Shown one piece after another: positions 33,894-46,580 of a stretch of 64,000 nucleotides of DNA. Every line of letters starts with the position of its first letter. Position 1 is the stretch's first letter. The DNA is from Pohlia nutans (taxonomy: Eukaryota > Streptophyta > Bryopsida > Bryales > Mniaceae), in NCBI GenBank assembly GCA_022496805.1, contig CM040107.1, forward strand, positions 9,568,501-9,632,500, read 5' to 3'. A model generated the notes under the pieces. That model saw only the letters and a program-made list of their open reading frames with translations. It did not search any database and was not told the origin of the DNA. Position numbers and translations under genes: made by a program.

Positions 33894-35360
33894 GTTGAAT
33901 TTTTTTATAGCACTTTTACACTGAATTTTATGAAATTTTGGATGAATCACTGCAACATCAAATGATGCATAAAAATTTTACAACTCATCCTCTTTTTAAC
34001 CGGATCACACATACATGAAGCTAAATTCCTATAAAATCTGTGCGAAAAAAACACACTGAAAAAGTGAATGACATATGAGAAAATTGTGTTTAATTTTGTA
34101 CATCGTTCAAAAAATGGACGCTCAAGCAGTTAAAGGTTAACTTCTAGAAGTCCTCACTCGTTTCATAAAAATCAAAGCACTTTAATGTGCACACTTGAAA
34201 TATCACATTGTATAATTCATATTTAATCATAAATAGTCATCAACATTATAGAGATATGACAAAAAATTTAACATGAATGGAAGATACTTTATGTTAAGGT
34301 CAAATTTGTAAATAATTAGAGAAGAACTGGAGTATATCTAAAATATGAAAAAAATGTACAACTATTTTTTAATATCTTAGAAAATTTTACTTAGAAGTCT
34401 TTAGTTCTTTGTAAAATCTGAAATGTCAGAATTGATAAATTTTCCAAAAAATTTAGAAAAATTGGGAAATGGCATTATTTAAAACATGAATTCTAAAACT
34501 AAGCTATTTGATATGACCTCCGTCAGATTTAGAACACGAATGTCGAAATTGACCTTATCGTATGGTGTTATATACATTTACAAATTTTATCACATCTATA
34601 AGATAAAAAATTCAAAATAAATTCTAGTGACGATAAAAGCCGGAGCTATTTTAGCATACATTGGATGGTAGGTTCGTCGCCATGACAATTCCGTTTCATT
34701 ACCATGACTGATTCTATTTCGTCTCGTCTCCATGACCATTCTAGCTATCTCCATGATCGTTCCATCGGTTCACATCCTGTTCACATTCGCAGTTTGTCTG
34801 CCGAGGCGCGTGTGCTCGTTTCGGTGTTTCGGCTTGCGACAATGGGTTGTGACGAGAATGTGAGGAGTCTCAGTTCAAATCGATCGTTCAAATCCTTAGC
34901 TGACAAGTAGACGCCATGGCACACGAATTTAGCTACTGAGGAGGTTTGTACTCGTGTTTCTCAAATTCTTGTTTCGTATTCAGATTTCAAATTCTTGTTT
35001 TGTGTTCAGATTTTGAATTCCTGTTTTGTAGAAGAGTGGCCACGGTGCACGCACTCACACAATAGAGGAGCATCAACAGAATTACAGCAATTCTTATAGG
35101 ATGTTGTTGGGCCCTCCATGCTACTCCTGTTTTGATTTTCAGTTTAGTCTTAAACAATTAACATTTTCGTAGAAGGATACTTTTCAAAATTCATGCATGT
35201 TTCAAATGTTTCCATTTGTAACGCTTTTGACAAATCTTTGATCCATCAGGGGCTTGCAAGAGAGATTGACGTTTTGAATCAATGCGAGTGGTTTGGATTG
35301 ATGTGGAGATGGAGTAAGAGAGAGATACAAATATTGTCGCTTAGGGTTTGATTTGCAGCT
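33894..35360. other. AT-rich intergenic
   Basis: No gene. Around 34680-34765 CCATGAC/CCATGATCGTTCC recurs three or four times. A stretch at 34818-34862 (TCGTTTCGGTGTTTCGG) is similar to 35935-35985, so part of this spacer is duplicated downstream. Confidence 0.5.
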
Positions 35361-36247
35361 ATGGCGTCCCGATTGGCAAAGTGGATTGGCGAGCTTGTGA
35401 AAGGCATGCACTCCTAGTGGGCAAACGGGCAAGCACGGCTACTTTCAAATAGCAAGTTGGCGATATAGAGCCACCAAAAAAATTTGCTGCGGCAAGAAGG
35501 AATGATGTGTATATCTGATTTTCAAGAGATTTGACTTGCTGCTTTTTTTAGTTGCGCCGAGGATCCAAGGTGCAACTAGAAGCTCTGCAACAAAAAGCTG
35601 AGCAGGTGCAGGACAAAGGTACTGAGTTATTTTTCACATGCCATTCATTGTCTGATGAGTTCCGGAGTTTAGGGTTTTCTTAAGCTCCATATTGCTTCTT
35701 AATCCCTAAAGGATCAAGAGCTCATGTTTTTGTTTAGGAGTTTTGAGTCACTATTTTTTTTGAGTGTGAATTTATTCATTTTTTTATCAACACATGCAAT
35801 GGAGTGTTTCAGCTTTGTGAAAAAAGATGCAAGGTTTGGGCCGCCATTGTATTGATCTTATTGTTGATTTAGAGTTACTGGTAGTCATCTTGTATCATGA
35901 TAATCATCACTTGAGGTTTATAAGGTTTTTTTTCTCGTTTCGGCATTTCGACGTGCGACGATGGTTTTATGATGAGAAACCTCTTTTTCTTTGCTGAAGG
36001 CCATGATATCTGCTGATTCTATTGGCTTCGTCTACGGCAACATGAAGCTCGCCTACCTCAAGGTTTATGTCCTTTTCCTTTCTTCTCTCATCACTTTCAA
36101 GGGTTAGGGTTTTGCATTTTTAGTTCTTTGCGATTAGGGTTTCTTGATTATTTTTTGTACGGTGGAGTTTGAGGAAATTCATTGCAAATTGGTCTAAATA
36201 AGATTCATTTTTTGCAGGCGAGAGCTCTGGCCCCAATTAAACACTAG
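35361..36247 (+). pseudogene. Small spliced gene, broken near its start
   Basis: ATG 35361 opens MASRLAKWIGELVKGMHS, interrupted by TAG 35415. After a one-base gain in ACGGGCAAG it continues as GKHGYFQIASWRYRATKK. A likely exon at 35552-35618, bounded by TTTTTTAG and G|GTACTG, reads LRRGSKVQLEALQQKAEQVQ (helical). A further exon ends at 36062 with AMISADSIGFVYGNMKLAYL before K|GTTTATG. A last exon from 36218 reads ARALAPIKH and stops. The pieces share one strand, sensible splice sites and amphipathic helices, as in a small organellar or membrane-associated protein, but I cannot name the family. Start damage suggests a recent pseudogene; alternatively the first exon lies elsewhere. Confidence 0.45.
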
Positions 36248-38940
36248 GTTATGGAATCTTGGGAGAGTCAGAAGGATGCATACATTGTCGCGAATAGGAC
36301 AATATGTAGCCGATTTTTAAAAAAGAAACGGTTGATCTAGTTGCAGTAGTGTCATGATTCGCAATCCATGGTAACAATGGACCAGTATATAACATGGATG
36401 CTGAAGTCAGATGTTTTACGTGAATTGTTGTGTATGATCTGGACCAAGTCGCACAGACTAATATAAAACTTGCTTGTCAAGCAAACAGTTCTTGCTCATG
36501 TTGTAGTTGCAGCCAAATTAAAGTGTTGTTAAGATGGTGTGCAATTTCTCTTGCACATATGCATTTAGATTACTCTTGTTTTGTCATAACTAGGGCATTT
36601 CCGATATGCAGATGGTAAAGATTTCAATGTGATATTGAGAATGTAGCAATTCTGAATTATTTGGTCTTTGCATTTTTGGACATCGCGAAGTGCCACATGG
36701 TGTTTTACTTGTGGCGTTTAAGTCTTGGTTTCTGAAGTTGAAATAGTTGACAAGTTTGCATACTAGTACGATCTTTTGCGTTTAACATCCCAACGATACC
36801 ATTTCAGTGTTGAAGTTGAGACTGGTTTTTGATATATATATATATATATATATTCAATAATAGTATTGTGTCCAATTGTTGTAAAACATACCATAGTCTT
36901 GGTAGTGTTTCCTGTCTGCTGAGATCTTATGAGCTTAACTTGTAGCTTGGGTCAAGTATCAAGTGTTTGGCTATTTTAGACTGGCACATTATTGTGGATT
37001 GAACGCATACAAGGTCAGTTTTTTGGAAAGTTGCCATGGCGTAGAAATCCATAGAAATCCTTCAGATTTGGAGAACTGCAAAGATGCATTATGAAATGCA
37101 ATTAGGAGGGATATTTTGGATTTGATGTACAAGTAGAAGATTGTAAATTTGTACATTGTAAATTTTAGATTCTATCCATACAATTAACCCTTCAACGTTC
37201 CAATTCAACATTGTTTTCAAAGATTTGTTATAAACTATTTGATGAAAAAAATGGAGTTGATGTACAGATCTAAGTTGTGATGTAGATCACATTTGAATGG
37301 TTGGATTCATCATGTTAATTATTAATAATTTTAAAATAATTTTGCAAGGTTTTTTCTTGAAATTCAATTATACATCCCAAATTAACACAAAAAAATTATT
37401 CATATTGTAATGAATTTGGAATATCATGCACTACAAGATATATGATGTCCATTATTTGATATACTTATTTTGGAAAATTATTTTAAGGCCTCACTTTTTG
37501 AACTAAGAATGAAATTTGACATAAATTAATTGTTTTTTTTTCAAAAAATCATAATATCTTATTTTGAAGATCCATACGGTCCAAATGATGTACAAATGAT
37601 AGTCATCTAGCACAAGAACCAAGAGAAATTTGGATGGATGAAGTTGTTAAAGGGTCAAATCTATAATTTCTATCACTAACATTTTGTATAAATTTTGAAG
37701 ATTAAAATTAAAATTCTTTTGTAATTTGATTAGGAATTAGATATTGATAATCTATGAATGAAATATTTTATGATGGGTTGAAATGTAATACTATAGGTAT
37801 AGTGATTTTTGGAGATTTTTGGTTGCTCAACCCATCTAATTTCAAAAATGTGTTATAAAATGTTTGATGAATCACAAAAATGGATTTGGTAATCAAAGAA
37901 AAGTTGCAATTCTCAAGATGCAAATCACATTTCTGAGGTTGAATTTATCATATATTTTTATTAATATTTTTGAATTAAATTTCAAGGTTTTCTTTTGAAA
38001 TTCAATTAAAAATTTCAAATTAAACTTTTTAATTAAAATGTCTTGTAGTGAATTTAGAATAATATGCACTACCTATAGCTTCCTAGCAACTTGGACAACT
38101 TTTTGCTTAATAATTAATGACAGTTCCATATTTATTTCCTAATAAATTGTAAAATTACAGAAGTCACAACGTAATTGACAGCAAGACTTAAAGTCTATTT
38201 TCAAATATATATATTCATTCCAATGTATCATACGATATCAATCGTCACTGGTATTGCGGAGCACAGCGTAGCCCTAGTATATTATTGTGTAATTTAATAT
38301 CTAAAACTAAAGAATGGTAGATAATATTAGTTATCAAAACAAAATTAAAGAAAATTAAAAAAGATGCATGATTAAAGCATTTTTAGAAAGCCCCATGTAT
38401 TTTAAACACTCAAATATCTGATACAGCAGCAACACCAGCAATAGCAACAACAACAGCAATAGCAACAACAGCAGCAAACGACGATGGTTGCAACAAAAAG
38501 AAATTGGATGAGCGACTATCACTGTAAACTTGACTTTGAAAGTGAAGTGAATCAAGAAGACAACTTGAAGTCTTGAAGAAGTGATAACATTATATTCATT
38601 AAAATGAGAGGATTCCAAAATAATGAGAGTTCAAAAAGTCTAAAATAAACCCAACTTGAACCACTAACCATTCGAAATATAGGTTTAAACAATTGAAGAT
38701 GGACACAATGAAGATCAAATAGAGTACATTTAATAGAAGTGTGCAATAAAAGATTGCAGAAGTGACATCTATTTATAGTATGTATAAAACGAATATACAG
38801 TTTTTGGGTGTTTGTATTGCCGGACGGTAATCCAATCTTGATAATGTCTCATAAAGCTAGGAAAAAGAATGAGCGAAGCGTAAAATCCTATATAAAAACA
38901 TGAGCTCCACGTATTTTTATAAGTCTCTATAGTAATCACA
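36248..38940. other. AT-rich intergenic with simple repeats
   Basis: No gene. Contains (TA)n at about 36830-36854, the duplicated dispersed repeat described separately (37065-38060), and a (CAA/CAG)n tract at about 38421-38478. Confidence 0.6.
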
Positions 38941-39001
38941 AATAGAATGCCTAGCGGATCTAGGGTTGTGATCGACTCTCCAGTTCAGCTTTGGCCTTCA
39001 A

Positions 39002-39823
39002 CTAAAGTTCAGCTACTGCCTTCAACATCACATGACCACGACTATCGGAGTGATACATCGACAATCGCCGTTGCGCAATCTCACGCCTTTGTTGCGCCAA
39101 CATCAATTCCGCCCTTTCATCTCGAACCGGAGCGGATCTCCGTCTGAATTTGTCATGCGACTGAGTCTTTCGAAGACAAGCATTCACTGAAGGGAGACGA
39201 GTACGCAAAGGGGCATGAGAAGGCACATCAACACGGTCTTGGGTTAGACGAGGCAGGTCTGATGACAGCATCGCAGGGATCTTTCGGACAGCATTTAAAG
39301 TAGCAGAGGACTTGCATGGTTTGGGCATGTCGGAACCCTGCAAGTCCAAGGGAATCTTCATCAAGTATACATCAAGGCAAGACCGTCTAAGCGCAATAAT
39401 GGTGGGGGGGAAAGAAAGTATTCGTACCTCAAGAGAATTAATTGTGTGTGCAGCCTCTTCATAAAGCTTTCTTTGAGGCACCCTATCAGACGGAGAACGC
39501 GAGCGATGCGAAGTAGAGGGTTTTCGTGACCGCAAAGGAGAAGGTGAGGACTTGGGCACAGGACGAGTACCACCGTTAGGAGGGCTGTCCACTACACCAT
39601 GTTGAATTGGCTTGGTGGAAAAGTCCATGGTTGACTATGCCGTAGCTGCCGAGCAGAAGAAGTTTCCTCTACTGAGTATAGCATACTGGCCGTAGTCCAT
39701 GATAGAATCGGTGGACACTGTGCATTGGAGGCCAGCACCGTGGGGTGGATCGGCAGCGGCATACTTTGCTTGAAGAGAATTAGCAATGAGATCAAATTCC
39801 AGCAGCGCATTGCAACGAAACAA
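39002..39823 (-). pseudogene. Small spliced gene with one in-frame TAG
   Basis: The minus frame from 39823 (EFDLIANSLQAKYAAADPPH, STDSIMDYGQYAILSRGNF) meets TAG at 39637-39635. It continues in the same frame as STMDFSTKPIQHGVVDSPPN, a Ser/Arg-rich linker, and a basic C-terminal part (FRRRSAPVRDERAELMLAQQ, REIAQRRLSMYH) to the stop at 39002. A 90-nt stretch, 39427-39338, has GT and AG ends, lies in phase 0, has no stop and a length divisible by three. It is therefore either a very short intron or retained coding sequence. If ATG 39628 is used, the product is 178 aa spliced or 208 aa unspliced. The family is unknown; it may bind nucleic acid given the Arg-rich end. The 5' end is unresolved. Confidence 0.45.
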
Positions 39824-40092
39824 AATATTCCAAGCAGTAGAAAAAAGAGGAGGAAAATGATGCTAATTGAAAAAGGGTGCGACGAAGACATATTACATTC
39901 AAGGGATAGCATGCAAGCATTCACAAAATTCACCTCACAAAGTACTGAAGCAAAAATGTTGTGAACACAAAGGTATATTACAATTACAAGGAATTATACA
40001 GATCAGTCAAGGCGACCAAAGATCGAACCGAGTAGTCTAAAACGGCTAAATCACTAAGAGAAGGGCTTCCAGCTATAGTATAGTACAATGAA

Positions 40093-41300
40093 CTAGGAAC
40101 TATTGATACTACGGGATGCGTGTACAGCCTCCATGAGGAGGTTGTACAGCCGAGGGTCGGGCTCGTCGCAGAGCATACGCCGCCCAATATTATTGTTCCT
40201 GCGGAAAGATAACAACCCTGGGCCAGGACTGCGATGCAGACGCTGAAACCATGGAAGGAGAACATCAATGAGAAAATGATCGCGCGCACCGGCCCGGACG
40301 TAGGACTAAGAGTCAGGGAGGACTACATTCTGGGGCTCATTCAGAATGTGCTTATTGGGGCTGTCGTCCACTACAATGGTGTTTGCAGACGTGAATCTGC
40401 CACCATGACCTTTGAACAGCTTGTCCAGATTCTTAAGGAACAAGTCCTTATTAGTGCCAGGCACTTTGAAGGTGGACACCCTGCTGTGCCTATCCGTACA
40501 CTTGAGGGTCTCGCAGGAGATCTGTCCAAGTACAAGGGAAGGGAGCTGGATGCCGCGGAACAAATACTGCACTACCAAGTCAGTGGTAGACTTCATCATG
40601 GAGCTCCAGACGGTAACGTCCGCGATCATGGTGAGCTCACGGAGGAACGAGTAGCAGAGTGGATGCACGTATACTGCTTTGGGCCCCACTACAGCCGGGA
40701 GAACGGCTGAGTGCGGCGCTGAGTTGTCCTTAAAAGGCGTACGCGTAGTCCAGGATTTCAAATCCTCATAGAGTCATAGACGCAGAGGATTCCGTTCAGG
40801 TCCAGGACGACATTGAGCCATTTTTTGGGCGGCCTAAGGTGCGGCGACCAAACGACCGCCTCCGAAGAACCTCCACGAGAAAGAGGACGACCGGATCCCT
40901 GGCGACAACGGACAGACAAATGTGCAGCCAGTTACGATCCTGAACTGACACATTTCGGACGACATCGTAATGGAAACAGTAAACGATCGAGGCGAGTGCG
41001 AAAAAGAAACAAACAAACGATCACTACAAAGCGTATGGAACGCACCTGAAGGCCGGAGGTCTGGATTGACTTCGCACTGACCACAGGCGCGACTGCGCAA
41101 GGTGCAGCGCTCGCGACGTTAAGAGGAGGAGAGGCCGAAGTACGTGTACCCTCACCCAATTGCGCATCCTCCTGCAGTCTACGCGCACATACAAGTGTTT
41201 GAGAGGACGGAGGGTTGACACGTGAAGAAGGGACTCCAGGCGAGGCGAGACTGGAACGCCATATTCGTTTAGTTGGGACTATTCCGTGAAGTTGGGACAA
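40093..41300 (-). pseudogene. FCP1/SCP-like HAD phosphatase gene, disrupted
   Basis: Minus-strand exon 1 (about 41300-41046) is Ser/Ala-rich without an in-frame ATG that I can see. A phase-0 intron runs 41045-40899. Exon 2 opens with GSGRPLSRGGSSEAVVWSPH and carries HAD motif I as LNVVLDLNGIL, with Asn at the usual second Asp. Then come a frameshift from an 8-bp duplication (40765-40780), LRELTMIADVTVWSSMMKST (motif II region), FLKNLDKLFKGHGGRFTSAN, the acidic motif TIVVDDSPNKHIL, a TAG at 40308-40306, and FLIDVLLPWFQRLHRSPGPG to a TAG at 40095-40093. FCP1-like proteins dephosphorylate phosphoserine, classically of the RNA polymerase II tail. Plant relatives with DLNG at motif I may lack or alter activity. 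This copy cannot be translated whole. Confidence 0.75.
40765..40780 (-). other. 8-bp duplication resembling a hAT excision footprint
   Basis: On the coding (minus) strand TCTATGAC is followed directly by TCTATGAG. Removing one copy restores CVYEDLKSWTT in the FCP1-like gene. An 8-bp duplication with a changed base at the junction is the usual scar of hAT transposon excision. Confidence 0.6.
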
Positions 41301-42800
41301 AAGTAGGGTTCCAAAATCGAGGATTCAGAGCACATTCGGCCACCTGTGTTGTACTGCAGACGACTGTGTTTTATTATTTTTAAATTCTTTTTGGGGGGTT
41401 TTTTTTAATTATTTAATTTTTGTATTTGTATTACTAGATGTCCATCAACTGATCTTGGTGGTCATTAATTTCAGATTTTTCCGTAGATTCATCGATTGTA
41501 GATACTAGGATGTGCATGCATATGGTTGGTGTTCGGAACCCTTGTAAGACTTCTCACATTATAACTGGTCTAGGGACATGGTAAACTAGTGTGCACACAT
41601 TGTATTCAAACATCAATTCCAAAATATGATCTCCCTTTGTTGCATTTAAGAATGCATCTTTCCAAAATTGCTGAATCCGGATAGGGCTTTAGTTTCAGCA
41701 AATAGGATTTAATATCATGGAGGAGAAATCCAAATTTTATAATATTCTTGTATTTGCTGTGCACTTTCTTCACTTCGTCCAAAATTAAATCACATACCAA
41801 AAAACCTATAAAGAGTAGACTGAGTTCTAGAAAACTGTTCCACCTTTCATAACTTTTGCGTACATTTCAATGACACATTATTTGATGTGTTGAAATCCTA
41901 TTTGACTTCCTAACAATCGACAAGTCCTAAGTGTGCTTCGTAGCCATAATGGTCGCAATATTGGGTGTGTCTACCTTCCTGCTCAAAAGATTATTAAGTG
42001 AATGCTGTCATCCGTCCAGGGCGCAGGCTCAAAATGTACATGAGATGGCCTATGTTTCAATCTTCATGCACGTGCAGTGTTGAACTGGAAGTTATGGCGC
42101 GTTCATACTTACTCATCTACTTAATATACACTAAACTTTGTCTTGCATATTCATGGACGAAAACCCAATTGCTTGAGTACGACACGTACTCGCACTTCAG
42201 TTCAAGGCAGCACTCTTGTTTCTACGTTGCATAGGCAATACTCTATTGTCGGTTGTGTTGCACATAGAGTGCCTGTACGACCCAACTCTTTCGTTACAGT
42301 GGGTAGTTGGAATGCTAAGTGAACAGTTGGCACAGCTTCAGTTATTCATATTGTTGTTTCTGCAATGCTCATAGTTCTCTGACATAACTAGGAACTTTGC
42401 GATTTTCAATTCTTCCTGTTCATCTTACAGTATGGTTGCTAAGTTCACCAAAAATTTCCTACATACTGCAACCGTTCCAATGTTTTCTTGAATTACAATT
42501 TATCAAAACTTGATCTCATTTTCATTATTGCACACCTGTGAGTTGCATACATGCAATTTTGTTGTTGTTAGTTGCATGCTTCTGTGCGGAGAGAAAGGCC
42601 TGCAGTCGGTACATTGATATTGTCATAGAGCCAACTAACGAACAAAGTATTGTACGTTCATTCGCATCAGTAGGCATATTAATGTTCAATTATTGCACAT
42701 GCAGACATACGACCACTGCATTGTGCGGTTCCAACGCGGATTGTACTAGGACTGTCACGAATGTAATCTAAAGTATGATTTTGCAACCCCGTTTGACATA
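41301..42800. other. Intergenic, no gene seen
   Basis: Unique-looking AT-rich DNA. Short open frames near 42000-42230 and 42540-42770 have no recognisable motif and unlikely residue composition. Confidence 0.5.
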
Positions 42801-42809
42801 TTTACAAAT

Positions 42810-43490
42810 CACCATTACAAATGAAATGAAGACTTAGTAGGCCTAATCATCCATAGGATTTCATTCATTCGTTACAAATGACATGAAGACTTACTACGTC
42901 TAGTCATCCATAGGATTTCATTCATTACAAATGAAATGAAGACTTACGTCTAAATATCCCTAGAATTTGATTCATTACAAACGAGATGAGGGCTTCGGGC
43001 TAAATATCAATTGTATTTCATTCATTACAGATGAGATGAGATCAGATGGCTTAGGCCTAAACATCCATAGTACTTCATTCATTACAAGCGATATGAAGAT
43101 TTAGTCTTAAACATCCATAGTACTTCATTTATTACATGCAAAATGAAGACTTCTCCCTAAATATCCATAATATTTCATTCATTACAAATGAGATGATGGC
43201 CTAGGCCTAAACATCCATAGTACTTCATTCATTACAAGCGATATGAAGATTGTCTTAATCATCCATAGTACTTCCTTTATTACATGCAAAATATAGATTT
43301 AAGTCGAAATATCCATAGTATATCATTCATCACAAATGAAATGATGGCTTAGGCCTAAATATCCATAGTACTTCATTCATTACAAACGATATGAAGATTC
43401 AGTCTTAAACATCCAATGGATACTCTTCTGCTATTACATGCGATATGCAGATTTAACCCTACAGATCCGCAGTATTTCATTCATTACAAA
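42810..43490. repeat. Minisatellite of about 50 bp with three-unit higher-order structure
   Basis: About 13 units each hold ATTCATTACA, a variable middle and ATCCATAGTACTTC. From about 43021 the middles cycle in order. Type A: AAATGAGATGATGGCTTAGG. Type B: AGCGATATGAAGATTTAGTC. Type C: TGCAAAATGAAGACTTCTCC. The order A-B-C then repeats three times (A near 43026, 43185, 43336; B near 43084, 43233, 43384; C near 43136, 43285, 43436). This gives a higher-order period of about 150 bp. Confidence 0.85.
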
Positions 43491-46400
43491 TAGGACCTCA
43501 ATTTTCAACTAGATATTTGAGGGTACCAATCATGAGTGGGAATGCTATAAAAAATATTGCTAAAATCACTGTCCCAAGGGTGCACCTTTTATTAAAAGCT
43601 AAAATCACGTGTGTTTGTAGCATACAGTAGATTCGTCACCGTTGCCTTATTGCAACTTGGCATCGGGCAAATTCTACATGCATACTACAGCAATTCTCCT
43701 CATGCTTTATATCCTTCCAATTTGTTACTTCCTTGCAACCGAGATTGCCAAATTTGCAAATCACCAATACTCAGTTCATTATTTCTTCAACTACAGGATT
43801 CTTTGAAAACTCACTGCCATTCGACATTCACCGCACTTCTGGCCACTCCCGTGACAAGCGTCGCATGCGGGGTGTCTTGCTTCACAGTTTAAAACCAACA
43901 TAGCAAACATTGCAGTCTGGACTGAAGGACCTCTTTCAGCATATAATTGTTCGGTACGTTCATACTATAAAAGAAAGCAGTTATAGCTTCTGAAGCACCA
44001 CTTTGGCAGACTTCGTGAAATTGGCACATATGGAAACAAGACAAGTGCTCTCGATTAGGAAGTGGACCATTTAAAAACTCTCAACTATAAAGTCCTACTG
44101 TTCAGCACTTGAATGCGTCTAGCAATTTGACACTTTGACATCGAGGTTGTTATTTCCAAAGAAAACGTATGTGACGTTACATATGCTCTCTTGCTCTGAT
44201 TTCTCTCCTCTCTTTCGCTTGCATATATGAGTGCTTGCTTGTAGGTTTCTCTTGCACGTCTCAGTGCATCCACTTTCATTTTGCGTTCGCCTCCAGTTTT
44301 TTGCTTTTCGTTTTATCCGTTGTGTACATTCCTCTTCCGTGTGCGCGTGGTTGCGGGGGTTGCCGGTGTCCACAATGTATTGTGGACCCGTGTGCATTTG
44401 TTTATGGTAGACAATGTGTGTCACGTACAGTACTTTTCGTTGCTGCAGCGCATACAACTTATGCTTGCAGTCTTCTGTACAAATCCTTCATGATTGTAGA
44501 CTCCAACTTCAAAACCTGCTGTACAGAAGCACAAGTTCTAATGAAACATAACAATCCGTTGCGTTGTGTGTGGAAACAAACTGTTCATTGTAATAAGATT
44601 ATTTAATATGATACAATGGCAATAGTCGGACCATTCTGACTTTCTACTATATTAGACTTCTTTGATTCTACTCATGGTAAAGATTTAGTAGAAAATTGCC
44701 CACGGAATCTATGCATGCTTTTTGTAGGTTTCGAATAGTCACATTAAGATGACGAGCCCCAATTAATCTAATGTCGTCATTCCCTGTGCAGGGAATGATT
44801 GATCGTCAATACATGTTTACATAATAATTGCATTTTCTAAAGGGAAAGAAATACAAATCAACGTAAATAACATACATTTGTAGAATATATTGTGCACATT
44901 ATTGCACTGCAGTGTATAGGAATGTCTATCAATACAATAGTTGCTGCGAAATTGCTCACTGGATCAACTATTGTTGTGAGATAAACTCGGGGAGTGATGT
45001 TTGTTTCTATCAGGCATAGCATTCTACAAACTAACTTCAGCATAGGCCTACATGATGGACAGGGACTACGTATATTGTAGAGCCAGCTTAATATAATGAA
45101 CAGCACAGTGCTCGCCAATGGGAATAGCCCACTGACTAGTCAATAAGTATTGTAGAGTGAATTCAAGTATTGGCCGGGATTACGAATGACAAACTGCCTA
45201 CATTAACAGTATGGGGTCACATTGTCCAGAACCACTGGAGTTTAGGAATACTGTAGCAGTGCGCTGCAGCCCACTTGCCTAGTACATTAGTAATGAAGAA
45301 TTATTTAGCTAGTTTAGAGTAGCGCTTGGGATACACAGTGAGCAGTTGCAAATTTAAAACTTGTAGGGCTTTAAATCCTGTAACATGTTGAACTAGGCAT
45401 TCTGTCAATTTTGAATCAATCGGTACAACGTAGCCCTCAAACTGTATAGCATGCGTTAAAGGGCGTTAGCCAGTGTGCAATTGCAGACTGGGCTGGCAAG
45501 AATGTCAAGACCTCGATTACTGCTACGGATTGAGGGCGTTAGCCACTGCGGAATTCCACACCGGGTTCGCAAGAATGTAAATGCAAACTACAACGAAGAC
45601 GATAACAATATATAAGATAGTTCATGAAAACTAAGTGTACGAAATTCTTCAGCCCTTGGCAAATGATCAAGAATTGTAGAATAATGAACTGAAAATTTTT
45701 AGGAGTATTTTATTATATTTATTGAGTAAGAGTTCTGTACGTGGGAAACAAATATAGGGAGTACAGACACAGAGACGGTGCTTGACATCTCGTACACTAG
45801 GTCCTTAATAAAGGTATTTGAGGTCATTCACACAGATATCCGTGGGGAGGTGAATGGCGGCAATAAGTACAATATTGCATTATTCGTTGAATTGGGACTT
45901 TCCATCGTCTTCGGACCATGCTGAGCGAAGTGAAAAATATCTATACGTACAGCGTGTGTGGAAGGGTTGCAGCCACCAACATAACATGTCCTCTTCATCC
46001 AAGCCATGACAAGAGAAGCATAGGGAAGATAAACCAGTTCGACAGAGAGGTGCTACAGTCCGACATGATGTACAGATGCTACAGTACGGACGATGAACCC
46101 ACTACTTCCAAATACATTCGTCGTGCATCCTATACCATGACTATATTCTTTGAGTTCTATTCATCAAATCCTATACTTTGTTGATGACCATATAAGTTTT
46201 GTGTTACATACATTCTTGTATAAAGTGCTGAATCGCCCACAACATTTTTAGTTATAGACAGATACATTTGAATGTACAACACAATATGGAGTGGTCTAGT
46301 CAATACCATTTGCCTATGCTCCCATGCACTGAATGCTATTAGGAAGAATGAGATCCACTGTAAGCTCTAATTGGCGATCACTCAAATTTTCATGTTGTAT

Positions 46401-46580
46401 ATCCAAGACGCTCATTACGAGCCTGCACATCAAGACAATTCATGGAAGTCTCGCTGTTGTGCATATTGAAGGACTGGAGTTCTAAGCTTTCCGTAGAATA
46501 TTCAATACATACTCTCTGGCTTCCTGCGAGCTGTAGGACTGCTGGGGAGTTCAAATTACTGCATACAACTCTACCAAGGA
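43491..46580. other. Intergenic with isolated 20-bp palindromes
   Basis: No gene that I can support. GTCCACAATGTATTGTGGAC at 44368-44387 and CATTCCCTGTGCAGGGAATG at 44778-44797 are palindromes with 9-bp arms and a 2-bp centre. At 45461-45590 a unit of about 66 bp is present twice (GGGCGTTAGCCA ... GCAAGAATGT). The first copy contains CCAGTGTGCAATTGCAGACT, a degenerate family-B palindrome. Confidence 0.6.

Larger units (their letters stand above)
33596..37830. repeat. Dispersed AT-rich repeat shared by 33.6-33.9 kb and 37.07-37.83 kb
   Basis: 33596-33712 matches 37065-37187 (CTGCAAAGATGCATTAT, TTGATGTA, TGTACATTG, TTTTAGATTCTAT). 33718-33893 matches 37667-37830 (TTTTTGTATAAA, GATATTGA, ATGAATGAAAT, GTGATTTTTGGAGATTTTT). 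The two halves are adjacent in the first place but about 480 bp apart in the second. In the second place, 37200-37440 is also similar to 37840-38060, which indicates an internal duplication. Non-coding; probably remnants of a non-autonomous element. Confidence 0.75.
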
